NCBI GenBank assembly: GCA_900554525.1
Contig: USHL01000012.1
Span: 1-14,938 of the forward strand
DNA length: 14,938 bases
DNA from: an uncultured Oscillospiraceae bacterium
Lineage (GTDB): Bacteria; Bacillota; Clostridia; Oscillospirales; Acutalibacteraceae
Direction of reading: 5' to 3'
Numbering within the stretch: position 1 is the stretch's first letter; every line of letters begins with the position of its first letter. The translations under genes were made by a program, and so were the position numbers. The notes beneath the pieces were generated by a model. That model searched no databases. It worked only from the letters and a program-made list of their open reading frames with translations, and had not been told where the DNA came from. This document shows, piece after piece, positions 1-7,120 of the stretch.

Positions 1-3000
1 GCTTTACCGCCCAAAGGCTGCTGGGTAACCAGAGAGTACGGACCGGTCGAGCGCGCGTGAATCTTATCGTCAACCAGATGATGCAGCTTGAGATAATACA
101 TATATCCGACAGTTACCGGATTATCGAACGGCTCTCCGGTGCGTCCGTCGTAAAGCTGGGTTTTGGCGTCCTTTCTCAGCGGTATACGTGAAAAGTCGAT
201 TCCGGGAGTATTTTTATACTGATAATCCCCGCCCTTGGTCGCTTCCTCCGCCAGCTCGAAGCAGCTACGGATATCGTCTTCATGCGCGCCGTCGAAAACC
301 GGCGTGCAGATATTCCAGCCAAGCGCCCGCGCGGCATAACCGAGGTGAACCTCGAGCACCTGACCGATATTCATACGTGAAGGAACGCCGAGAGGATTAA
401 GAACTATATCAAGCGGTGTGCCGTCCGGCAGGAAGGGCATATCCTCGCTCGGAAGAATACGGGAAACAACGCCCTTGTTACCGTGGCGTCCGGCCATCTT
501 ATCGCCGACAGAAATCTTACGCTTCTGAGCGATATAGCAGCGAACCACCACATTCACGCCGGGGCTTAATTCCGAAGAATTTTCCCTTGTAAATACCTTG
601 ACATCGACTATTGTGCCGTATTCGCCGTGCGGAACACGAAGGGAGGTGTCGCGCACCTCGCGCGCCTTTTCGCCGAATATCGCACGCAGAAGCCTTTCCT
701 CTGCCGTAAGCTCGGTTTCACCCTTGGGGGTTACCTTGCCGACAAGTATATCGCCCGCCGTAACCTCGGCTCCGACGCGGATTATGCCGCGTTCGTCAAG
801 ATCCTTGAGCGCATCCTCACCGACATTCGGAATATCCCTGGTGATTTCCTCCGGCCCGAGCTTTGTATCGCGGGCCTCGAGTTCGTATTCTTCAATATGG
901 ATGGAAGTATAAATATCGTCGCGGACAAGGCGCTCGTTTATAAGCACCGCGTCCTCATAGTTATAGCCCTCCCACGTCATAAAGCCTATAAGGGCGTTTC
1001 TGCCGAGAGAAATCTCGCCGTTGCTGGTGGCCGGACCGTCGGCGATAACGTCGCCCTCGGCAACCTTTTCGCCCACCTTCACCACCGGACGCTGGTTTAT
1101 ACATGTGCCGTGATTGGAGCGCTGGAACTTGATAAGCTTATATTCGTCGATTTCTCCGTTTTCGGCACGTACCCTGATCATATCCGCACTGACATAAGAT
1201 ACTTCGCCTGCGCGCTTTGCCAGCACCACGACCCCGGAATCGACCGCCGCCTTATATTCCATACCTGTCGCGACTATCGGGTTTTCAGGACGCAGCAGCG
1301 GAACCGCCTGCTTCTGCATGTTAGAGCCCATAAGCGCGCGGTTGGTATCGTCATTTTCAAGGAACGGAATCATCGCCGTAGCGACCGAAACCACCATTTT
1401 CGGCGAAACGTCCATATAATCGGCACGGGAAGCCTCCACCTCCACAAAGCTGTCACGGTAACGGGCATTCACCTTTTTATTCACAAAGTATCCGTTTTCG
1501 TCAAGCGGCTCATTAGCCTGCGCGACGACATAATCGTCCTCCTCGTCGGCAGTCATATAAACCACCTCGTCGAGCACACGGCCGGTTTCTTTATCTACCT
1601 TACGGAATGGTGTTTCAATAAAGCCGTATTTATTTATCTTGGCAAATGTAGCAAGATAAGAAATAAGACCGATATTAGGACCTTCCGGAGTCTCTATAGG
1701 ACACATACGCCCGTAATGCGTGTAGTGAACGTCGCGCACCTCGAATGAAGCGCGGTCTCTTGAAAGTCCGCCCGGGCCGAGCGCAGAAAGACGGCGCTTA
1801 TGGGTAAGCTCGGAAAGCGGATTGGTCTGATCCATAAACTGAGAAAGCGGAGACGAACCGAAAAATTCTTTTATGGCCGCCACGACCGGACGGATATTTA
1901 TCAGCGACTGAGGAGTGATGCTGTCGGCATCCTGCGACTGCAGAGTCATTTTTTCGCGCACTACCCTTTCCATTCTGGAAATGCCGATGCGGAACTGGTT
2001 CTGCAAAAGCTCGCCGACCGAACGGATACGGCGGTTGCCCAGGTGATCGATATCGTCTACGCTGCCGACACTGCGCGGCAAGCCTAAGAAATAGCTTACA
2101 GAGGCAAAAATATCATCTATGGTAATGGTTTTGGGAATAAGCTCGTCGGCGTGCTCCAAAAGCGCCTCGCGCAGCTGTGCCTTATCCGGGCTGTTTTCAA
2201 TAAGCTCTTTAAGCACGGCGAAGGACACCATTTCATTTATGCCGAGACTGTCGAGCTCTTCAAGCTCCTCGGTCGTAAAATCGGTAAAATCGGCAAGCGG
2301 CACCATTCCGTTGGAAAGAACCTTTACCTCACTTATATTGCCTTCGTTGTCGGTAACCCTTATATAAGCGGTTTCAACGCCCTTTTTCTCAATAAGCTCG
2401 GCAAGCTCCTTAGTGACAGTCGTATCTGCTTCCGCGATTATCTCGCCGGTCATCGGGTCTGCCACGGGGCGCGACAAAACCGCGCCGCGGATGCGGGCGC
2501 CTATTGCCAGCTTTTTATTGTATTTATAACGGCCCACGCGTGAGATATCGTAACGGTGCGGGTCGAAAAACAGCTGCTCAAGATAGCTCTTCGCGCCCTC
2601 AACGGTTACCGGCTCACTCGGACGGAGCTTTTTATAAACCTCTATCAGTGCATCCTCCACCGACTTGGTGTCGTCAGCCTCCAGAGTAGCTTCAAGTCTT
2701 TCATCCTCGCCGAACAACGCGCGTATCTGTGAACTGTCACCGAGACCTAAAGCACGGATAAAGGTGGTTATCGGCAGTTTACGGTTTTTATCTATACGGA
2801 CATAAAGCACATCGTTGGCAGAAGTTTCATATTCAAGCCATGCGCCGCGATTAGGAATTATTGTGGAGGAAAACAGCTTTTTACCGGTTTTTTCATCGGC
2901 TTTTTCGGCATAATAAACCCCGGGGGATCTAACGAGCTGCGACACCACTGCGCGTTCGGCGCCGTTTATTACAAATGTACCGGATTCGGTCATTATCGGG

Positions 3001-3359
3001 AAGTCTCCCATAGAAACTTCGCTTTCCTTAATCTCTCCGGTTTCGTTGTTCACAAGCCGCGCAATTACTCTGAGCGGGGCGGCGTAGGTTGTATCGCGTG
3101 CCTTGCATTCGGCAAGATCGTATTTAGGGTTATCGTCAATACGGTAATCCACAAAGCTGAGCTCCAGATTTCCGCTGTAATCGGTTATAGCGGACATTTC
3201 TCTGAAGACTTCTTTCAGACCCTCCTCGACAAACCACTTGTATGAATCCTTCTGAATCTCAATGAGGTTTGGCATATCGATGACTTCATTGATTTTTGAA
3301 AAGGTCATTCGAGTGTTTTTACCTAAGCTGACAGGTTTAACCATTGAAGTTGGCTCCAT
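1..3359 (-). CDS. rpoB: DNA-directed RNA polymerase subunit beta (3' end cut by window edge)
   Basis: Catalytic beta subunit of RNA polymerase. About 1119 codons are visible, from the ATG at 3359 to the window edge; the extreme C-terminus lies outside. The rifampicin-binding cluster is at about residues 500-530 ([19 protein letters not shown], then [14 protein letters not shown]). Downstream are [16 protein letters not shown], the [14 protein letters not shown] lobe, [13 protein letters not shown], and near the edge [20 protein letters not shown], the conserved C-terminal clamp segment. No frameshift was found on reading through. Residues equivalent to E. coli D516, H526 and S531 are wild type, but the position of E. 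coli Q510 is proline (P504 here). The start is set by the only in-frame ATG after GGAGGAG (3379-3373), with a rather long 13-nt spacing. Upstream is proS rather than rplL, so the usual rplJL-rpoBC linkage is broken. rpoC presumably follows beyond the edge, which cannot be seen. Confidence 0.98.
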   Translation of the reverse strand, partial: [1119 protein letters not shown]

Positions 3360-3513
3360 AGGTCTGCAATCACTCCTCCATATATTTTCGGCACGGCATA
3401 AAAAACGCCGCAAGAACACATCTGTGACGGATATTCCGCTCGGTTATCAAAGCCGGAATTATATCATAAAATATAACAGGCGCACAATACCCCATCATCA
3501 TTAGTAATTCATA
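3360..3513 (-). other. rpoB 5' leader region
   Basis: Untranslated leader between P1 and the rpoB ATG. It contains the P2 candidate, the strong Shine-Dalgarno GGAGGAG (3379-3373) and a weak local hairpin with CGGC/GCCG arms around a T-rich loop near 3395-3412. A reading frame of 43 codons (ATG at 3501, stop at 3370) spans almost the whole leader and stops inside the Shine-Dalgarno, but it has no ribosome site of its own. I do not recognise a known riboswitch or ribosomal-protein binding fold here. Confidence 0.4.
3458..3487 (-). promoter_or_regulatory. Possible second rpoB promoter (P2), extended -10
   Basis: On the minus strand, TGATATAAT (3466-3458) is a perfect extended -10 element. The -35 is poor: TTGTGC at 3487-3482 with an 18-nt spacer. 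It would start transcription near 3451, shortening the leader to about 90 nt. Extended -10 elements can compensate for a weak -35, but AT-rich leaders produce such matches by chance. Confidence 0.4.
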
Positions 3514-3542
3514 ATTATATACCAAACAAAGCCAATAGTCAA
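3514..3542 (-). promoter_or_regulatory. rpoB main promoter (P1), sigma-A type
   Basis: On the minus strand, TTGACT (3542-3537) is followed by a 17-nt spacer and a perfect TATAAT (3519-3514). Predicted transcription start is near 3507, giving a leader of roughly 148 nt before the rpoB ATG. The promoter lies just downstream of the proS terminator, so rpoB has an independent transcription start. Confidence 0.75.
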
Positions 3543-3559
3543 GCCTTATTTTAAATATT

Positions 3560-3603
3560 TCCAAAATAAAAAACTCCGGAAAGTACCTTACTTCCGGAGT
3601 TTT
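3560..3603 (-). terminator. Intrinsic terminator of proS
   Basis: A perfect 12-bp stem, AAAACTCCGGAA (3570-3581) against TTCCGGAGTTTT (3592-3603), encloses a 10-nt loop. In the minus direction it is followed by a run of T interrupted by a single A (3573 down to 3563). It starts 17 nt after the proS stop codon and separates proS from rpoB. Confidence 0.9.
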
Positions 3604-3619
3604 GACATATATTCTTATT

Positions 3620-5053
3620 TTAATACGCTTTACCCCAATACAGCATATGCTTTGCCTCTTTACCGCAACAGACGCATTTGCCGTCTATGCTTTCCTGCTC
3701 AAAGGGTATGCAGCGAGAAGACACTCCCGCCTGCTCCTTAAGCATATCCTCACATTCACGGCTTCCGCACCACATAGCGCGGATGAAGCCCGGCTTATTT
3801 TCGGCCGTTGCCTTCATTTCCTCCATGCTGTGTGCATCAAAGGTCATAGCAGACCTTCTTGCAAGAGCTTTGCTGTAAAGCCCGTCGCGCACCGCCTGCA
3901 GCAGCTCGGGTATTTTTGTTTCAAGCTCATCGAGCGATACAGCGGTTTTCTCGCCGTTGTCGCGCCTTACTGCTATACAGCTGTTATTCTCTATATCCTT
4001 CGGCCCCAGCTCTATGCGAAGAGGAACTCCCTTCATTTCGTATTCCGCAAATTTCCAGCCCGGCGACTGCTCACTCAAATCTATTTTTGCGCGGCAGATC
4101 TTTTTGAGCCTTTCATATACCTCCGACGCTTTTTCCGTAACGCCGGCCTTATGAGTAGCGATGGGTATAAGCACCGCCTGTATCGGAGCTACTGCCGGCG
4201 GCAGAACAAGACCGCTGTCGTCTCCATGAGTCATAATGATCGCGCCGATAAGGCGGGTGGATATTCCCCACGAGGTCTCAAACGGAGTTCTCGGCATATT
4301 GTCCTTATCTGTAAATTCAATGCCGAAGGCTTTTGCAAAGCCGTCCCCGAAATAATGCGACGTGCCGCTCTGCAGCGCCTTTCCGTCGTGCATAAGCGCT
4401 TCTATTGTGTATGTGGCCTCGGCGCCCGCGAAACGCTCCTTTTCAGTCTTCTGACCCTTTATTACCGGCATTGCCAGAAATTCCTCGGCAAAGCGGGCGT
4501 AAATATTGAGCATCTGAATAGTTTCGGCTTTGGCCTCTTCGGCAGTGGCGTGGACGGTATGCCCCTCCTGCCACAAAAATTCGCGAGAGCGGAGGAAAGG
4601 CCTCGTAGTCTTTTCCCAGCGCACAACGCTGCACCACTGATTATAAAGCTTAGGCAGATCGCGGTAGGAATGTACTATGTTTTTAAAGTGATCGCAGAAA
4701 AGGGTCTCAGAGGTGGGTCGCACGCAAAGACGCTCCTCCAGTTCCTCCTCGCCGCCATGAGTTATCCACGCGACCTCAGGGGCAAAGCCCTCTACATGAT
4801 CCTTTTCCTTTTGCAGCAGACTTTCGGGGATAAACATAGGCATATAAACATTTTCATGCCCGGTCTCCTTGAAAAGACCGTCTACAATATGCTGAATGTT
4901 TTCCCATATAGCGTAGCCGTACGGGCGTATTATCATACACCCCTTGACCGAAGAATAATCGATAAGCTCGGCCTTTATCACCACATCGGTATACCATTTG
5001 GCAAAATCCTCGTCCATTGAGGTAATAGCTTTTACTTGTTTTTCCTTAAGCAT
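3620..5053 (-). CDS. proS: Proline--tRNA ligase, archaeal/eukaryote-like short form
   Basis: Class II aminoacyl-tRNA synthetase charging tRNA-Pro with proline in the cytosol; 477 aa, the normal length of the short ProRS type that lacks the bacterial editing insert. Class II motif 2 is seen as RPTSETLF (112-119) with the RW..TTRPFLRSREFLWQEGHT stretch (145-166). Motif 3 is SWGISTRLIGAIIMTHGDDSGLVLPP (261-286). An anticodon-binding domain follows (about 290-390). The C-terminal zinc-binding region has C429, C434, C460 and C463, and the protein ends in the family-typical tyrosine (WGKAY). I chose ATG 5053, preceded by AGGAG at 5069-5065 (11-nt spacing). A GTG at 5083 would add 10 residues without a good ribosome site or family support. 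No T-box fits in the roughly 46-nt leader, so tRNA-sensing attenuation is unlikely. Confidence 0.96.
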   Translation of the reverse strand: MLKEKQVKAITSMDEDFAKWYTDVVIKAELIDYSSVKGCMIIRPYGYAIWENIQHIVDGLFKETGHENVYMPMFIPESLLQKEKDHVEGFAPEVAWITHGGEEELEERLCVRPTSETLFCDHFKNIVHSYRDLPKLYNQWCSVVRWEKTTRPFLRSREFLWQEGHTVHATAEEAKAETIQMLNIYARFAEEFLAMPVIKGQKTEKERFAGAEATYTIEALMHDGKALQSGTSHYFGDGFAKAFGIEFTDKDNMPRTPFETSWGISTRLIGAIIMTHGDDSGLVLPPAVAPIQAVLIPIATHKAGVTEKASEVYERLKKICRAKIDLSEQSPGWKFAEYEMKGVPLRIELGPKDIENNSCIAVRRDNGEKTAVSLDELETKIPELLQAVRDGLYSKALARRSAMTFDAHSMEEMKATAENKPGFIRAMWCGSRECEDMLKEQAGVSSRCIPFEQESIDGKCVCCGKEAKHMLYWGKAY

Positions 5054-5105
5054 ACAAAAGAGCGCTCCTGCGCCCGTCCCCACCTTTCATCTTCTGTACC
5101 GTAAT

Positions 5106-5134
5106 ATTATAAAGCAAGCTTACAGAATTTGCAA
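5106..5134 (-). promoter_or_regulatory. proS promoter
   Basis: On the minus strand, TTGCAA (5134-5129; 4 of 6 consensus matches), a 17-nt spacer and a perfect TATAAT (5111-5106). The predicted start is near 5099. It stands back to back with the acpP promoter; the two -35 boxes are 26 nt apart. Confidence 0.6.
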
Positions 5135-5160
5135 CATTTTTTAAAATTTTCAAAAATCTA

Positions 5161-5189
5161 TTGACAAACGGCCCGGAAACACATATTAT
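5161..5189 (+). promoter_or_regulatory. acpP promoter
   Basis: Perfect TTGACA (5161-5166), 17-nt spacer, TATTAT (5184-5189). The predicted start is near 5196, giving a 35-nt leader. This is close to consensus and fits a highly expressed gene. No FapR-like operator was recognised. Confidence 0.8.
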
Positions 5190-5215
5190 TTGTTTAAACA
5201 TAACTGTAAATTTTC

Positions 5216-5222
5216 AAGGAGG
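5216..5222 (+). promoter_or_regulatory. acpP ribosome binding site
   Basis: AAGGAGG, the full anti-16S core complement, sits 8 nt before the ATG at 5231. It fixes the start and predicts strong translation. Confidence 0.85.
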
Positions 5223-5230
5223 CAAATCTT

Positions 5231-5458
5231 ATGTTATTTGAAAAAATAAAAGAAATTTTGGCCGAGCAGCTTGACGCCGATCCCGAAATGATAACAATGG
5301 AAACCAGAATCGCCGAAGATCTGAACGCTGACAGTCTCGATGTTGTTGAGCTCCTTATGTCGATAGAAGATGAATTTGAGGTCTCCATCCCCGATGAGGA
5401 GATCGAAAAGCTCAAAACGGTCGGCGACGTAGTCGAATATATACAAAACAATATGTGA
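5231..5458 (+). CDS. acpP: Acyl carrier protein
   Basis: Small acidic four-helix carrier (75 aa, standard length) that shuttles acyl chains on a 4'-phosphopantetheine arm during type II fatty acid synthesis. The attachment site is S35 in the motif ADSLDVVEL, and the downstream helix (SIEDEFEVSIPDEE) is the conserved partner-binding surface. It stands alone as a single-gene transcript with its own strong promoter, ribosome site and terminator, not inside a fab gene cluster. It diverges from proS and converges on the AbrB-family gene. A carrier for another pathway cannot be excluded from sequence, but the motif, length and strong expression signals fit the housekeeping protein. Confidence 0.95.
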   Translation: MLFEKIKEILAEQLDADPEMITMETRIAEDLNADSLDVVELLMSIEDEFEVSIPDEEIEKLKTVGDVVEYIQNNM

Positions 5459-5459
5459 T

Positions 5460-5489
5460 AAAAAAGGGACAGCACAAAGGCTGTCCCTT
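5460..5489 (-). terminator. Intrinsic terminator of the XRE-ung-abrB operon
   Basis: A perfect 10-bp stem, AAGGGACAGC (5464-5473) with GCTGTCCCTT (5480-5489), has a 6-nt loop. In the minus direction it is followed by six T residues (5465-5460). In the plus direction the tail is A-rich, so it should act mainly on the minus-strand operon. It begins directly after the acpP stop codon. Confidence 0.75.
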
Positions 5490-5503
5490 AAAAATATCTA
5501 TCC

Positions 5504-5530
5504 CGCCGCCCGAAACGGGCGGTGCTTTTT
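5504..5530 (+). terminator. Intrinsic terminator of acpP
   Basis: A GC-rich 9-bp stem with one G-T wobble, CGCCGCCCG (5504-5512) with CGGGCGGTG (5516-5524), has a 3-nt AAA loop. It is followed by C and TTTTT (5526-5530). The U-tract overlaps the stop codon of the convergent AbrB-family gene (stop at 5529-5531). Confidence 0.8.
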
Positions 5531-5789
5531 ATTCGGCTTGATCTTTAAGCGCGTTGAGCTTCTCAATACAATTTTTACAAACAGTATACGTACCGAACTG
5601 AACACTGTCCGCAAGAGAATCGCAGAATATACAAGTGGGCTGATATTTTTTGAGTACGACTTTATCGCCGTCCATATAAATCTCAAAGCTGTCGACATCG
5701 TTTTCGACCCTGAGCTGCTTGCGAATCTCCTTGGGTATCACAACACGACCCATTTTATCGACGGCTCTGACCATTCCGGTAGACTTCAT
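5529..5789 (-). CDS. AbrB/SpoVT-family transition-state regulator with CxxC...CxxC tail
   Basis: DNA-binding swapped-hairpin regulator of 86 aa. The N-terminal half is classic AbrB (MKSTGMVRAVDKMGRVVIPKEIRK, then an acidic-to-KKY strand, residues 1-50). In Bacilli this family controls transition-state and sporulation genes. The C-terminal part differs from B. subtilis AbrB: it carries C53-x2-C56 and C71-x2-C74, a plausible zinc knuckle that I recall from clostridial homologues. The start is set by GGAGGTG (5801-5795), 5 nt before ATG 5789; an upstream in-frame codon at 5834 lies inside ung and has no ribosome site. It is the last gene of the XRE-ung operon (29-nt gap). Targets cannot be deduced; a role in stationary-phase or sporulation control is inferred from the family. 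Confidence 0.9.
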   Translation of the reverse strand: MKSTGMVRAVDKMGRVVIPKEIRKQLRVENDVDSFEIYMDGDKVVLKKYQPTCIFCDSLADSVQFGTYTVCKNCIEKLNALKDQAE

Positions 5790-5818
5790 TTTTTCACCTC
5801 CATAATAAAATTTAATGA

Positions 5819-6487
5819 TTAAAGCGCACCCCAATCTATTTCCGGCAGACTGTTTTCGCGCAAAAGCTCGTTGGTTTTTGAAAAATGGCGGCAGCCGAAA
5901 AAGCCGCGGTGCGCCGAAAGCGGGCTCGGATGAACCGTTATAAGCTTATAATGCCTCGGGTTTGTGATTATCCGCGCCTTTTTTTCGGCATGTGCGCCCC
6001 AAAGCAGAAAGACTATCGGCTGCTCTTTTCGGTTAAGCTCGCCTATGACGCGGTCGGTAAACTGCTCCCATCCCCTGTCCTTATGGCTGGCAGGCTGGCC
6101 TGCCCTGACCGTAAGCACCGTATTGAGCAGAAGCACCCCTTGTCTTGCCCAGCCGGTAAGATCTCCGTCGCGCGGCATCGCGATACCGATATCATCGCTT
6201 ATTTCCTTATAGATATTCACAAGCGACGGAGGAAGCGGAACGCCTTTTTTGACCGAAAAGCAAAGCCCGTGCGCCTGTCCGGGACCGTGGTAAGGATCCT
6301 GCCCTATTATCACAACGCGGGTATCGGCAAACGAAGTAAGCTTCAAAGCATTGAAGATATCATACATATCGGGATATACCCGGACCGTGGAATATTCTTT
6401 TTTAAGAAATTCATGCAGCTGCCTGTAATACGGTTTCTCCCATTCATCTGCTAAAATGAAATCCCAGTCGTTCCCGAGCTTTACCAT
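5819..6487 (-). CDS. ung: Uracil-DNA glycosylase (family 1)
   Basis: Base-excision repair enzyme that removes uracil from DNA arising by cytosine deamination or dUTP incorporation; 222 aa, normal length. Visible motifs are GQDPYHGPGQAHGLCFSV (62-79) with catalytic water-activating D64, the uracil-stacking F77, N122 in LLLNTVLTV for uracil recognition, and HPSPLSAHRGFFG (186-198), the DNA-intercalating leucine loop with catalytic H186. All key residues are present. The start ATG 6487 is preceded by GGAAG with 7-nt spacing; longer in-frame extensions run into the XRE gene. It begins 4 nt after the XRE stop codon, so its ribosome site lies at the XRE 3' end and the two are likely translationally coupled. 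Confidence 0.97.
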   Translation of the reverse strand: MVKLGNDWDFILADEWEKPYYRQLHEFLKKEYSTVRVYPDMYDIFNALKLTSFADTRVVIIGQDPYHGPGQAHGLCFSVKKGVPLPPSLVNIYKEISDDIGIAMPRDGDLTGWARQGVLLLNTVLTVRAGQPASHKDRGWEQFTDRVIGELNRKEQPIVFLLWGAHAEKKARIITNPRHYKLITVHPSPLSAHRGFFGCRHFSKTNELLRENSLPEIDWGAL

Positions 6488-6491
6488 CAGT

Positions 6492-7085
6492 TTACTTCCT
6501 TTGTTTTTCAAAATCCGACTGCCGTACAAGTCTTGCCCACAGCAGAATGCCGACTTCAAGAGGAATGCCGGCTGCCAGCGTCACCCATATATTGTATTCT
6601 ATAAACTGTAGACAAACGCATACAAGAAAAGTCCACAAAAGCGCTGTAAGAATAATAAAGAAAAATTTTTTGGAATGCCATATTACATCGAAAACCAGCG
6701 TAACAACCAGCGAGGCAGGCACAGCCCAGCAAAAAAAGATCCATAGCCTTATGCCGCCGAAAAGCTCAAACGCGATATAACAAACCGTAGCGCAGAACCA
6801 GACCGCAAGCACCCCGAGCAGGGTTATAATGCGGTGTCTCTTAGCAGTCCTCGGCGAGGGAGGAGCCTTTGCGGGAACATCACCCACGAGCTCATCAAGG
6901 CTGACACCGTAAATACGGCTGAGCTTATACAGCACTTCTATTCCCGGAAGAGATTCTCCCTGTTCCCATTTTGAAACCGCCTTGTCGGAATAGTTGAGCT
7001 TTTCGGCAAGCTCAAGCTGTGTCAGACCCTGACGCTTCCTAAGCTCCGCTAAATTTTTGGCAATTATCAAGTTCAGATTTTCCAT
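6492..7085 (-). CDS. XRE-family helix-turn-helix regulator with C-terminal membrane domain
   Basis: 197-aa protein. Residues 5-65 form a Cro/C1-type HTH (NLAELRKRQGLTQLELAEKL, then YSDKAVSKWEQGESLP as the turn and recognition helix, then LYKLSRIYGVSLDEL). A short basic proline-rich linker (70-85) leads to about four hydrophobic segments near 86-107, 112-133, 140-161 and 165-185, and a charged tail. It is therefore predicted to be a DNA-binding protein tethered to the cytoplasmic membrane; what it senses is unknown. I chose ATG 7085 and not the in-frame ATG 7106, because the -10 box of a near-perfect promoter lies between them and the HTH family begins about here. No Shine-Dalgarno precedes ATG 7085, so the mRNA looks leaderless. 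It heads an operon with ung and the AbrB-like gene and diverges from the TerB cassette, which makes it a candidate regulator of both. Confidence 0.9.
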   Translation of the reverse strand: MENLNLIIAKNLAELRKRQGLTQLELAEKLNYSDKAVSKWEQGESLPGIEVLYKLSRIYGVSLDELVGDVPAKAPPSPRTAKRHRIITLLGVLAVWFCATVCYIAFELFGGIRLWIFFCWAVPASLVVTLVFDVIWHSKKFFFIILTALLWTFLVCVCLQFIEYNIWVTLAAGIPLEVGILLWARLVRQSDFEKQRK

Positions 7086-7091
7086 ATGCCC

Positions 7092-7120
7092 ATTATAACA
7101 CACCATATTGTATTAGTCAA
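7092..7120 (-). promoter_or_regulatory. Promoter of the XRE-ung-abrB operon (leaderless start)
   Basis: On the minus strand, TTGACT (7120-7115), a 17-nt spacer and a perfect TATAAT (7097-7092). The expected transcription start, 7 nt beyond the -10, falls at about 7085, the first base of the XRE start codon. Confidence 0.75.

Noticed and set aside
627..1748. A 373-codon plus-strand open frame inside rpoB
   Set aside because: Antisense to highly conserved RpoB sequence. Its composition (many His, Arg, Tyr) is typical of a reverse-complement shadow, and no start signals precede it.
3370..3501. A 43-codon leader frame upstream of rpoB that ends in the rpoB Shine-Dalgarno
   Set aside because: The predicted transcription start is only a few nucleotides before its ATG, it has no ribosome site, and its sequence shows no amino-acid run suggesting attenuation. 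Probably a chance open frame.
3602..5020. A 472-codon plus-strand open frame covering proS
   Set aside because: It is the antisense shadow of proS, whose protein has all class II synthetase motifs. The antisense frame has no recognisable domain and no ribosome site, and it begins at the proS terminator.
5054..5130. Possible T-box riboswitch upstream of proS
   Set aside because: The promoter lies only about 50 nt from the start codon, too short for a T-box, and no T-box consensus or antiterminator was seen.
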